Part shown: piece by piece, positions 50,463 to 61,132 of the stretch | How positions within the stretch are numbered: position 1 is the stretch's first letter | Layout: each line of letters opens with the position of its first letter | DNA from: Eutreptiella sp. 'Long Island Sound 2002' | Taxonomy: Eukaryota > Euglenozoa > Euglenophyceae > Eutreptiales > Eutreptiaceae | Direction: 5' to 3' | DNA: 64,000 bases | NCBI GenBank assembly: GCA_964036045.1 | Contig: OZ038379.1 | Coordinates: 22,972,152-23,036,151 of the forward strand | Notes under the pieces: generated by a model | What the model saw: only the letters and a program-made list of their open reading frames with translations | Database searches by the model: none | What the model was told of the DNA's origin: nothing | Program-made: the position numbers and the translations under genes

Positions 50463-53400
50463 CGGGGCAAGGGCCGAGGGCACAAGCCTCCACAGCCCCG
50501 GCCCGCCCCCACCGAGGCCACCGTCAACCTCCTCGACCTCAACCACCCGGCCGTCACATACTCCAAGGACGCCACAACCGCCCTCCAAGAGCTCCTGATG
50601 GCACAGGGGCCGGGGTGGGTCCCCCACCTCCTCACCTTCCAGGAACAAGGCCTACAGCGCGACGACCCCCCAGAAACCACCCCCATATATACCCCGGACC
50701 AGAAAGCGTACAAATGCTACTGGCACAAGGGGACCCCCCTATACGCCCAAACCGGCATCCACGTCCACCTCGTCCACCACCTCAGCGTCCCAGGGAGGCT
50801 AGGTGTCTATGAGGTCGTCGGGGACGGATGGCAACTCAACGTCATCAACACCCACGTCCCCTTCGGCGAAGCCACGGAACCCTTCCTCCAAGCCCTGGCC
50901 GAGGCATACCGCCAAATGGCCATGCTCGCACCCACACTCATCATTGGCGACATGAACGCCGCCCCCACCCCAGCGCACCGAGGGGGACAGGCCACACCCC
51001 AGGACCAAGCAGTCCGCGACACCATCGAAATGCTGGGGCTCGTGGACCTAACAGCCAGCCTCGAAGGCCAACCATCCCACTTCCCCCACCAAACGGATGC
51101 CGCCCCATCCCGCATCGACGTATGCTATGGCGACCCCACCACCATCATCCGAGCGGAGGCCCGATATGGACCCCTCCCGCTGGGACCCACAGGCCATAGC
51201 CCCCTGCACATCCGCCTCACCATCCCCAACCTTCCCCCCAGCCCCCCAGAAGATGCGGACCAAGGCCTACCACCCCCCCTGAAGATGCCCCCGCTGCATG
51301 ACAAGCATGCCTGGTCCCAATATCACAGGGCCATAGACCGCGCCCGGCGCATCCAACCAGACCCCACCGACCTACTCACAGCCATGCGCACGGCCGCCGT
51401 CGCCTGCGGCTTCCAGCAACACCCCCACACAGACGACGACCAACCACCCACGGCCCTGGGGGACATGCTCCATGACCTCTGGCATGCGAAGCAACAACTG
51501 GCGACCCTCCTCCACACCGGCACCCCCCAAACCCGCCGCCAGATACACCACTGCAGGACACAGATAGCCCAAATCAGGGCGGACCTGCAGCGGTGGCACA
51601 TCCACAGGCAACAGCGCATCGCCCAGGAACACGAACGGTATGCGCAACATGAACTCCCCTACAAGGCCATCCGCCACCTCAACGACGCCATGACCGATAC
51701 CGGCCACCGCACCATCACCACGGTCCGGCAGGAGGACGGCTCCCTCACCAACGACCCAGCCACAGTGCTCCAAGCCACCCAAGACAGCTTCCTCCGGCAA
51801 CACACCCCCACCCAAGACACACTGGACCCAGACACCCAGGCCAAAATCGACCGCCTCCCTCGGGTCTTCAACCACGCCCAGAGGAGGCACCTGGAAAAAC
51901 GCCCCTTCACCATCCATGAAGTCCGGAGGGCCATCCACAGTCTCCGGCAACACAAAACCCCAGGCTACGACGGCCTCCCTGCAGAGGCATACTACCACCT
52001 CCCCGCCCACCTCCTCCGCGTCCTCGCTCACCGCCTCTGGGACATCGTCACGGGGCGGACCCCCCTGCCACCAGACTGGGCAAACGTTGTCCGCCCCCTC
52101 TACAAAAAAGGGGACTGGGCAAACCCGGACAACTGGCGCCCCATAGTCTGTGCGGTCACGGAGGTCAAAATCGTCTGGACCATCCTCCTGCGCCGCATCC
52201 GCCCCCACCTGGACCCCCACATACCAGCGAGCCTCTGGAGGGCCATCCCAGGCCGCTCCCCACACGAGGCCATCTTCCTCCAGGACACCATCGCGGACAT
52301 GGACCCGGTGGACCTCATCATCGCCTCCCTCGACGTCAAGGGAGCCTTCCCGAACACCCCCTGGCTCCTTCTAGAAGCGGTGTGGAAACGCCTAGGCCTC
52401 CCCTTCTACAACTTCACCTCCGACTACATCCGCACCCGCAAATACACGGTCCGCACAGGAGCAGGCCTCACCCCCTTCCTGGAGCCAGGCAGCGGGGTCC
52501 CCCAAGGGGGAGCAGAGGGCCCCTTCCTGTACCTTCTACTGACGCTCCCCCTGGCCCTCGCAATCGAGCAGGATTACCCGGCCTACGCACCCTACCCCCT
52601 CCTCTCCCCCCTGGTCGGCTTCGCGGACGACACCAACCTCACCGTCGCGCACACCCCACATGACCCCCATGCCCCGGACCCCGGACCAACGGTCACCCAA
52701 CAGGCCAACGACTTACTGGACGTGACCGTCTCCTACCTCTCCCACAACAACCTCATCGTCCACCCCACAAAGTCAGTGGCCATGATCAAGGGGTCTGCCA
52801 CACCTCCCACCCTAGGGCCACAAGGGCCCCCCATGCACGTCGTGACGACCACCACCCACCTGGGGGTAGTCCAGGCCGCCAACCCTGAGGACGCCACCCT
52901 CCCTCCCAAGTTGCAGTCACACCTCGCCCATCTCCCCAGATATGCGTCCCCGACCACCAAGGCCCTCTCCCTGTGCAACCAGAGCCTGGCGTACTACCTC
53001 ACCGGGGTCTTGGACGCCTCCATAGGCTTCTAAGCACTTCACCTGACACACCCCACCACCGCCCTCCAGCCGGCCACACGCGCCGTGACCAAGGCATGGG
53101 CAGCACACGGGGGCTGGCCCACCTCCATACCCACCCGCGCCATCCGAGCGGCATGGCCCCACTATGGAGACGCCATAGGGGACGAGGTGAAAGCGGCCTA
53201 TACCAGACACACCGCCCTCCTCCTTCACCGCATGACCCACAACCACTCACCGGAGGTCCGCGAGGTCACCGCCATCCGCCTCCAAGCCGCACAACGGGCC
53301 CGCAACACATGCCCGCGCTGGGTACTCCACCAGACGGGCATGCCCACCAACATGAACACGCGCCTGTGGAACCACCTGCAACTTCTCCTCCCATCCCCAC

Positions 53401-55810
53401 ACCACGCCATACTCACCAACCACACGTGCCCAGAGAAAGGGCCACTAGCGGTCCTCTGCGGGGACCTCCACCATCACCCCAAGGGCACCATCCACACCAT
53501 AGACCTTGTCGGGGCCTCCATCACCGTAGTATACGTCACCCTCCCCCAAATGCGAGTCCTGCACCACAGCGGGGCACACCACACCCCCTTTCTACAGCTT
53601 CCCGAATGGCCACAATACCGCCTCTTCCACCAGTACCTCACGCAGACGGCACGAGCAGCGGGACACACTCTACCGGGCAGCAAAGACATGCGCACAGCCT
53701 ACCGAGAATTCACAAAGCAACACCCGCGACCCATCCCAGCGACACCGCCCTACGCACCCACCGGATCTAAACACGAACCCGTCCCCCCGGTAACGGGCCC
53801 GGTCCCACAACTAACCCTGCTACTGGCCTCGAATGAAGCCAAACCCACGCAGACCACCGTCATCCACCACGGGGCAAAATGGCGCATACCGAAACACCAC
53901 ATGACCGCCCGAGACCTACCAAAGGTCCCCCAAGATTCCCAGAGCATGCCACGCACATGCTGGGCCTGTGACCCCGAGGCACCAACCACACCATGGCCCG
54001 TACTACACCTCATAGCACGCCACCACACCCACCCCACAACCCACCTACCACCACAGGCCTACGCATGGATAGCCCCATGGTTCCACCGCACCGACACTAA
54101 CCCCACGGTAGCATGGAACCCCGACCACGCGCCCAAATGGCTCTTCACCACTACACCCACATGCCCCGCCCCGACCCGGCAGGGGTCGCCATCCGTTACA
54201 GCATGTACGAGCCAGGCAGAACGGGCAAGCACGAGCACCGCTACTATCCTCTCCACCACTCCTGCCACACACCGGAGCACCGAACACAAACCCTCACATG
54301 CCACGACCTAAACCCCGACACAGCCTACATCCTCCACTACATCTACTCCTACCTCACACAAGGACAGCCGGAGCAGGGACTCATAGCCCTGTCCCCCCAA
54401 GCGAAGCACATCATCTCCAAAGGAATAGGGGTGTACGCCACCCCCATCCTGCAGCCCACAACCCCAGTAGCCCACCTCGCCACGGGCCTTGCCATATACG
54501 CCTACCTGCCCATGAACCCATGCCGCCTCCCACAACCATCACCGGCGGACCGGCTCTTCTTCACCGACGCCTCAGGCGAATCCGCCCTCACGCCCATCAC
54601 CGGGGGGGCCACCCTGCAGCTAACCCACACCGGGGGACACTACCACATGGACCACCACACGGGCCACACCACCTATGGGGCCTCTTCCCACGGGGAGCTA
54701 GGGGCCATGGCCGACGCCATCACCGAGGTCGCGGCCCACCTACCCGCCCACTCCCCGCACATCGTCCGGGTCTGGTTCGTGGTAGACGCCACTGTCGACA
54801 CGCACCTGCTCCTCCGCATAGCAAGGCAAACACTTCACAAAGCAACCGCGACGAGCCTCGGCACCCAGGCACTGCTACTCTGGAAAGCCCTACGCAGCCT
54901 TCCCCCCTACGTCCAACTCCACATCGTGAAACAAGAGTCCCACAGGCACCAATACGGAAATGGTAAGGTCGACAACCAGGCAGTACACCAGCGCACAACA
55001 CACCTACCAGCCCTCCAGATCCCTGACCTCGGCCGCAACCACACACACCTCCAACACGTGCCCCCTGTACCCGAGCCCCATCAGACCCCGGACTGGGTAC
55101 CAGAGGACGCCCCCTATTCCTCCCACGACAGAGCGTACCACTACCCCAACCCCATCCAACATCTCGCCCGCGTGCTCGGCGACGCAGACAGCCGGGCGCA
55201 CATCCAGGAGCTCCAGGACAGACTGCAAGTCCCCCTCTACCACTCAGCGCTCTGCCCAGCAAACGTCCCAGCCCACCTCCAGAAACGACGCATCCAGCTC
55301 CTCAGGGAGCAACTGCCATTCCTCACCAGGGTCGCCAGATGGCTCGCCCGCAAGCACATCCACGTCCCCGACGAACACACCCGTTGCCCATGTGACCACA
55401 CCACCCCGGAGGACTGGGAACACTTCAAGAAATGCCCCCTCCATACAGACAGGGACACCCTAGTGGGCTGGTCCCCGGCGGAAACCCTGCGACAACACGA
55501 AGGATGGCCAACCCACAGCCACGCACACCAGGCCACCGAACACCTCTTCCGGGACCCCCTGATCAAAGAAGCCACCATGAGAGGGGCAGTGACACAGGCC
55601 CTGCACCGACACCTCACCAAACACACGGAAAGCCCCATGGAGGCAGCAGCACACCTCCAGCTAGAAGCGGTCCGCAGAGCAGCGGCCCAAATGGTACACC
55701 GCAAACACCTCCTGCTAACACACGCGGAACAACTCACCGACCCCACCGCCAGGGAACACATGCAGCGTCTCATCCATTACCATGCCGTGCATGACCCAGA
55801 CGTCCACTAA
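50463..55810 (+). pseudogene. N1 ORF2: APE endonuclease, reverse transcriptase, RNase H
   Basis: Same frame as the end of ORF1. The endonuclease (about 50540-51250) has INTHVPFG, IIGDMNAAP, SRIDVCYG and TGHSPLHIRL, the metal-binding and catalytic motifs of the exonuclease-endonuclease-phosphatase fold. The RT follows (about 51900-52800), with KTPGYDGLPAEAY, WRPIVC, IIASLDVKGAFPNT, SGVPQGGAEGP and the active site FADD near 52622. An in-frame TAA at 53031-53033 interrupts the C-terminal domain. A frame change occurs near 54150-54180. RNase H (about 54540-55000) has FFTDASG, GELGAM, VVDATVD and GKVDNQAV. A C-x-C...H...C cluster (CPCDHTTPEDWEHFKKC) follows, and the frame ends at TAA 55808-55810. 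EN-RT-RNase H order suits I- or Dualen/RandI-like clades. Confidence 0.85.
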
Positions 55811-57120
55811 CCCGCTCCACGCCCCGCACGCGCCCCCCGTCTCCATCCACAGGTCTCCAAGGCACCACCACAGCGCCCCGAGACCCGTCTCGCACCCAAG
55901 AAGCCACCCGGCACCGCCCAGTCCGGCCGAGCCCAGCCAGGGCCAACCATCCATCGATGTAGACACGCAAGACCCCGGCAGCCCATCCAGCCCACCCCCC
56001 CCGGACCCGGGGCACCCCCCCCTCACACCGGCCACCATCCGCGACCCCGACCTCCTCTGAGCGGCCCTCCAAGACAGGGCCCCGACCACCCCCCTGAGCT
56101 GGTACCGCCTACAAGAGGACTGGACCAAGCTCACCGTCAAAGCCCTCCGGGACCTGACCACCCCAGGCAGCGGCCTCCACAAGACCATAGTAGACCTCGT
56201 GCTCTGGCGAGCCCGCAAACACACCCGGGGCCAGCCCATCTGGATCCCCCCCACTCAGTGGGGCCAGGCCCTGACGCACGACACCGGCAGCAACGTCACG
56301 CGTCGAGGGACCGTACGCCTACGGCGGGCCCAAGCGGAGACGGACCATCCAGCGGACCCGAACCACCCGGAGCAGTGGGAACAGGCCACCGCGCCCAACC
56401 GCGACACCGCCCTCCGCGCCGCCGGCCTCCGCACCCCGGACGACGACCTCCCCCCCCCCACCTACAGACAGTGACCACCCCCCGCCGGAGGTCTGGGTTA
56501 CAGTCCTCGAGCGCGGCCACTACTACGTGATAGCCGCTACGGCTACGTCCTCGGCCCGCAATGGATCATCCAGGAGACAGACACCATGTTCGCCCCGGAG
56601 ACCGCCCCACCAGGGGCAGTGGGGGACCCCACCACCCAGCACAGGATCCTCAGGGGTGTTCTCCAGCCAGGGGACACGCCCCCAGCCCGCGCCCTGGCCC
56701 AAATCACCTCAGGGAAGGCGGGCTACCACCTGGGATTGGCCATGCTCTGCCTAACCCACTGGATCCAGCGCCACTGGCCACCCACGGGGACCGTGCCCTG
56801 GGTTTGGGCCATCCCCACCGCCCACACACAAGTCGAGGCAGGCCCGGACACACGACCAAACCCCCCCCCCCAGACCGCAGCAGTCCCTCACCTGCGGGTA
56901 CCACGCCATCCACAGGGTCCTCAACCGCGCGGGTCTTAGCCCAAAGCTAGCATGCTCCCTTCCCACCACTGACCAAGAGGTCCACCAGATACAAAAGCTC
57001 GTCTGCGAAATCCTTGCCGCGGCAGCAGAAGACGGCAAGCTTCTCCTCCAAACCGCCCGGCCTACAACTGCCCACGCAAGCGCGCGGCAAGCGGACACAT
57101 ACACCGGCACAGCACACCCC
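55811..57120 (+). pseudogene. N1 3' coding-like region, possible cysteine protease
   Basis: Several short frames that read on from one another only with frameshifts at C-runs. One block (56094-56474) is WYRLQEDWTKLTVKALRDL ... RARKHTRGQPIWIPPTQWG. A second (about 56490-56940) has RGHYYV, then GPQWIIQETDTM and a helical segment. After a run of nine or so C near 56870, a third reads QQSLTCGYHAIHRVLNRAG, then a helical segment to about 57050. His (GHYYV) followed by Gln and Cys (QQSLTCGYHA) resembles the order in Ulp1/C48-type cysteine proteases. Such domains occur in some LINE families. This is a weak, eye-only match. Confidence 0.35.
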
Positions 57121-58348
57121 CCCGCACAATCCCCGCCCATGCCCCCCCCCTCTCGCTGCTCAACCGGAGACCCACACACGCCCACCATCGCGCGCACCCC
57201 CGGGCCCCGCGACACGGGCCTCCCCCACCCGCCCGAACACCAGCACACGCCCGCCACACACCCACCCACCGGCCACCCTTCACCGCCCCCCACACTCGAC
57301 AACCCACACAAGCCCGCCAAGGGGAGCCCCGCGCCCCGCGGCACGCCCACCCCACCCAGTGGCCCGCCCACGCCCCCCACACACACCCCAGAGGACCGGG
57401 GGCCCACCCCCCCCGGCCCCTGAATGCAGCCCACGCGAACTGTTCCCCCCCGCGGACACCAACCCACACGACCTCGCACATTGCAGGACCCGGGCCCAGC
57501 CGAGCCCAGAAAGAGAAGGCCGCAGCCCCGCGCCTCCCTCCCCCGCCGCTGCCGACCAGATCGGCCCGCCGGGCCGCCAGGTCACGACCGGGCCCCCCCA
57601 GCCGCCCGCCCCCAACCTACAACCCGGGGACATGCCCTCCATCCTCCCCGCCGTGGCCGCAGCAGAAGCCGCCGCCCGCAAGCCCGCCCGCATCACAGCC
57701 CAACCCGGGTCCACCACCTCCTCCTCGTCCTCAGCCTCGTCCACCTCCTCCACCTCATCCTCCGACCCCCCCCTCCCCGCCAAACTCATCCTCAAGGCCA
57801 CGGCGAAAGCCAAAGCCGCGGCCGCACGCACCGACCCCCCAACCCCCACACAGGCGACTCAGGCACCCCGGCAACCCACCGGGACGACCCCCGACCCGAC
57901 ATCGGCGCCCTCACACCTCCGAACAGAGGTACTCCTCAACCTGGAACCGGACCCCAACCCCAAACCCGACCCCAAACCCAAACCGGACCCCAACCCCAAA
58001 CCCGACCCCAAACCCAAGCCGGCGCCCACGCGAGCACACACAACACCGCATACGCAACGACACAAACCCACCCGACACCACCCCCGCCCGGGCCCTCGCC
58101 CAAGCTAGGACCCCCCACCCACCGCAACCCGCGCCCCCCTCCCGCCGGCACCCACCACCACCGCGGAGACGGCCACCCAGCACGACCCCGTCCAGGCCCT
58201 CGTCCACATCCCCGTCACCAAGCGCCCCGTCATCCATCCCCCACAAACCACCACCACCGCCGGCCAAACCGACCCAGGGACGTGGGACCCCTCAACCACC
58301 GTCACCGTCAAGCCCGGCCCCCAACCCTTCCCCCATGCCCACCACATA
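57121..58348 (+). other. Pro/Thr/Ala-coding C-rich low-complexity tract
   Basis: All three plus frames are long and Pro-rich because of base composition. A short tandem run (57945-58020) of CCCAAACCCGACCCCAAACC type encodes (N/K)PDPKPK. I cannot pick a true frame. Confidence 0.45.
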
Positions 58349-59905
58349 GTGCAGCCCCGGGGACTGCCCACGATGCCCAACCCCCCACCCCCACAAGGGG
58401 GACCGGAAAACCCACAAGGACTCCAAGGGCCATACCCGCAACACCAACCCCACCACTACCCACACCACCACCACCAGCGGCCCCACCACCACCACTACCA
58501 ACACCACCCCCACCACTACCACTGCCCACCGCCCTACCCCACCGGGCCACAACCCCCCGTACACGAACAGCACCAGCGGACGGGATGGCAGCCACCGAGC
58601 GCCCCACCCGCATACCCCACCTACCGCCAGGAGCCACCCCCCCCGTACCAGCCACCACCCCCGTACCAGCCGTACCCCCGCGGCCACCATCCGATGGCCG
58701 AAGGGGCCCCATGGACGACGGGGGACCTCCCCCCCCAGGCGGCACCGCGCGAGGCACCGTACCCCCCCGGCCACCATCCGATGGCCGAAGGGGCCCCATG
58801 GACGACGGGGGACCTCCCCCCCCAAGCGGCACCGCGTGAGGCCCCCCAGGGGCCGCCGACCCTTCCGGACTGGCTCGACTCGAGTGACAGGGGCCGGTCC
58901 CGCAAACGGCGGCGCTCCCGCTCCCCCCCCGCACGGCACACTCGCCCACGGCGCCCACACTCCCACCGCGCCTCAACCACCCACTCGCGCCGCTCCCGCT
59001 CCCCCAGGTACCACCACGACCCCCAGGGACCCCACTCCCGTCGCTCCCGCTCCCCCGGGCACCACCACGAGCGCCACCGCCGCCCCATGTCCCCCTCCCC
59101 CTCCCCCCACCGGCCATCCAGCCCCCGCCACCACCACTCCCGCTCCCCCCGACGCAGCCAGGCACGCCACTGCCGCCCCACATCCACCTCCCCCTCCCCC
59201 CACATGCCCCGCCGGGCTCCCCGTTCCCCCCGCCACCCGTACCCATCCACCACCCCCAGCCCCCGCCACCACCACTCCCGCTCCCCCGGACGCCACCGAG
59301 CGCGCCACCGCCGCCCCATGTCCACCTCCCCCTCCCGCTCCCCCCTCCGCCCGTACCCGTCCTCCACCCCCAGCCCCCGCCGCCGCCGCTCCCGCTCCCC
59401 CAGGCACCGCCTGCCCCGCCACCACCGCAGGTCCACGTCTTCCCCCCGCCGCTCCAGGACCCCGGGCACGGACCCCTCCCCCCCCCGGGCCCCCGCCTAC
59501 CTCGCCTGGTGGTCTCCCCCCGCTCTGCAGGAGCTCCGCCGCTGGGTGAAATGGGCCGGAGGAGCGGGAAGGCACGAAGGGGTGCACATGGTGCATACCT
59601 TCGAGGAGGTGCGCACCCGCACCCCGGCAAACCCCAACGAGGCCGCCCCGGAGGCCATCATGCCGCAAGCGGCATGGGAGGCCCTCCTCCGCGATGCGGT
59701 CCAGGGCCTCCGCCCCCCCTACACCCCCAAAGCCCTCCGCCAGTGGCTCCAGGCCACCCACCCCCAAGCCTTGGCCACCGGCGCCCCCTCCCCACCCCGC
59801 CCCTCCCGCCACCACCACACCAGGAAGGGGCAGGACAAGGGCCAGGGAAGGGCAAGGGGCACCAAGGAGCACACAGGCAAGAGGGCACGGAAGGGCCCCA
59901 AGTGA
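58349..59905 (+). CDS. N1 ORF3 candidate: His/Pro-rich and RS-rich protein
   Basis: 518 codons. The N-terminal part is His/Tyr/Pro-rich (HHHHQRPHHHHYQHHPHH). A duplicated segment of about 90 bases follows (58680-58850; GHHPMAEGAPWTTGDLPPQA twice). Then comes a long arginine-serine region (about 58890-59460) with many RSRSP blocks. A short globular segment (WWSPPALQELRRWVKWAGG ... AWEALLRDAVQGLRPPYTPKALRQWLQ) precedes a basic tail and TGA. RS domains are typical of splicing factors. Here it would belong to the 3' end of a LINE-type element, which is unusual. Repeated base composition could create RS codons by chance, but the C-terminal segment looks genuinely coding. Confidence 0.5.
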   Translation: MQPRGLPTMPNPPPPQGGPENPQGLQGPYPQHQPHHYPHHHHQRPHHHHYQHHPHHYHCPPPYPTGPQPPVHEQHQRTGWQPPSAPPAYPTYRQEPPPPYQPPPPYQPYPRGHHPMAEGAPWTTGDLPPQAAPREAPYPPGHHPMAEGAPWTTGDLPPQAAPREAPQGPPTLPDWLDSSDRGRSRKRRRSRSPPARHTRPRRPHSHRASTTHSRRSRSPRYHHDPQGPHSRRSRSPGHHHERHRRPMSPSPSPHRPSSPRHHHSRSPRRSQARHCRPTSTSPSPHMPRRAPRSPRHPYPSTTPSPRHHHSRSPGRHRARHRRPMSTSPSRSPLRPYPSSTPSPRRRRSRSPRHRLPRHHRRSTSSPRRSRTPGTDPSPPRAPAYLAWWSPPALQELRRWVKWAGGAGRHEGVHMVHTFEEVRTRTPANPNEAAPEAIMPQAAWEALLRDAVQGLRPPYTPKALRQWLQATHPQALATGAPSPPRPSRHHHTRKGQDKGQGRARGTKEHTGKRARKGPK

Positions 59906-60444
59906 GGGCAGGCACACGCAGGGACAGGGCGCTGGAAGCGACACCACATGGGAGCAGGAAACCACCCAAGAACCAGGAAGGGGCGGGAACGGGGACCAAG
60001 ACACCGAGGAAAAGGGCACCACGGCAGGCACCACGACCCACACCCAGGAAGGGCACACCACGACGGGGAGACCAGCGCCGCCCCAGCCCCACCAAACACC
60101 CCAACACACACCACCGAAGCAAACATCGGACGCCATACGGATCACACCAGCGCACGCCCACCGGCCACCGGAAACCACACGGAGAACGGAGGGCACACCT
60201 ACACGGGGAGAACGTGCCACACCCACAGAGGAAGCCGCAGGGAACGCCGCCGCACGGCGCACCACCACGCCCTCACCGCCAGGCAACGACCCCGACCACC
60301 ACAAAGGCCACCTCACAGGCACCGGAAGAGGACGAAAGCACGGCCGCGGCACCCACGACTACGGACCGAAACCCCCAGAGGACACGGGACCAAGGCACAG
60401 GCCCCCAGGGAGGGCAACCCCACGGACCGTCACGCGACCACACC
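59906..60444 (+). other. 3' tail of N1 sequence, no clear gene
   Basis: C/A/G-rich with open but uninformative frames. The composition changes sharply at about 60445, where PFP-like coding begins. Confidence 0.45.
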
Positions 60445-60447
60445 ATG

Positions 60448-61132
60448 GGCTATAAGGGCCGGGCTGCGTTACCGTCGCGGTTTGACGCAGAGTATTGCTG
60501 TGCACTTGGATTGACGGCCGGGGGCTTGATCTCAGCTGGTCTCACGTCCGTGAGGGCGTCCGTCACCAACCGGTGGCGTCCAGTGGAGGAATGGCACTGC
60601 GGCGGCACGCCGATCCCGTCCATGATGAATTTCGAGCGCCGCAAGGGGAAGTGAAAGGCTGTGATCGATCGCGAAGGCCTTGGTGCTGCTGGATGGTGCC
60701 CCCTTCAAGGCCATCTCCGAGCGCCGTGAAGACTGGAAGTGCCAAGATTACTACCGGTGCCCCGGACCCCTGCAGTTCAGCACCGGAGATATGGACATCC
60801 CCCTGACCCTGAAGTATGAGCTCATCCCTACCGGCGGCACCGACCCGGACCCTCATGTCCCTGCCAGCGCAGCCGAGCTGCAGTGCAAGCCTTTCACCAC
60901 TCAAACAGCGTTCGGAAGCCACCTCCACCGTCCGACTCCTGATTTCTGTTTGTCTGCCTTGGAGAAGGAACGCCTTTCCTACACCCCGAGTACGCCTGCC
61001 TGTCTGCGAGGCCCGGTGAAGATTGAGTCCATGGGTGAGAGTCAGCGTGCACGCCCCAAGGACACCGTGATCATTCAGCAGAATTTCCCGAAGACCTACC
61101 CGACCCACACAGGCCAGGCTGACCTCCACTGA
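60448..61132 (+). pseudogene. Fragment of a tandemly fused pyrophosphate-dependent phosphofructokinase (PFP)
   Basis: The first part (60448-60654) reads GYKGRAALPSRFDAEYCCALG ... then VEEWHCGGTPIPSMMNFERRKGK, which is the C-terminal third of a PFP subunit. A TGA at 60652-60654 and a frame change before about 60675 break it. The second frame then continues ALVLLDGAPFKAI ... YRCPGPLQF ... LKYELIP, the normal C-terminal end. About 30 codons later the sequence starts again as a PFP N-terminus (SALEKERLSYTPSTPACLRGP ... QNFPKTYPT) and stops at TGA 61130-61132. The source gene therefore encodes at least two PFP units in one chain. PFP converts fructose 6-phosphate and pyrophosphate to fructose 1,6-bisphosphate in the cytosol. 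The fragment has no intron and is broken, so it is a captured pseudogene. Confidence 0.75.

Noticed and set aside
10308-53033. Possible alternative genetic code (TAA/TAG read as Gln), suggested by single in-frame TAA/TAG in R1, R2, D2 and N1
   Set aside because: The D1 and D2 accessory proteins both end at TAA at the same point after the Tudor-like segment, and sequence after it is non-coding. The R3 pol contains no internal TAA or TAG over 1673 codons. Ordinary nonsense mutations in dead copies explain the rest.
56751-59630. Long Gly/Arg/Val-rich minus-strand ORFs opposite N1
   Set aside because: Produced by the extreme C bias of the plus strand, with low complexity and no domains.
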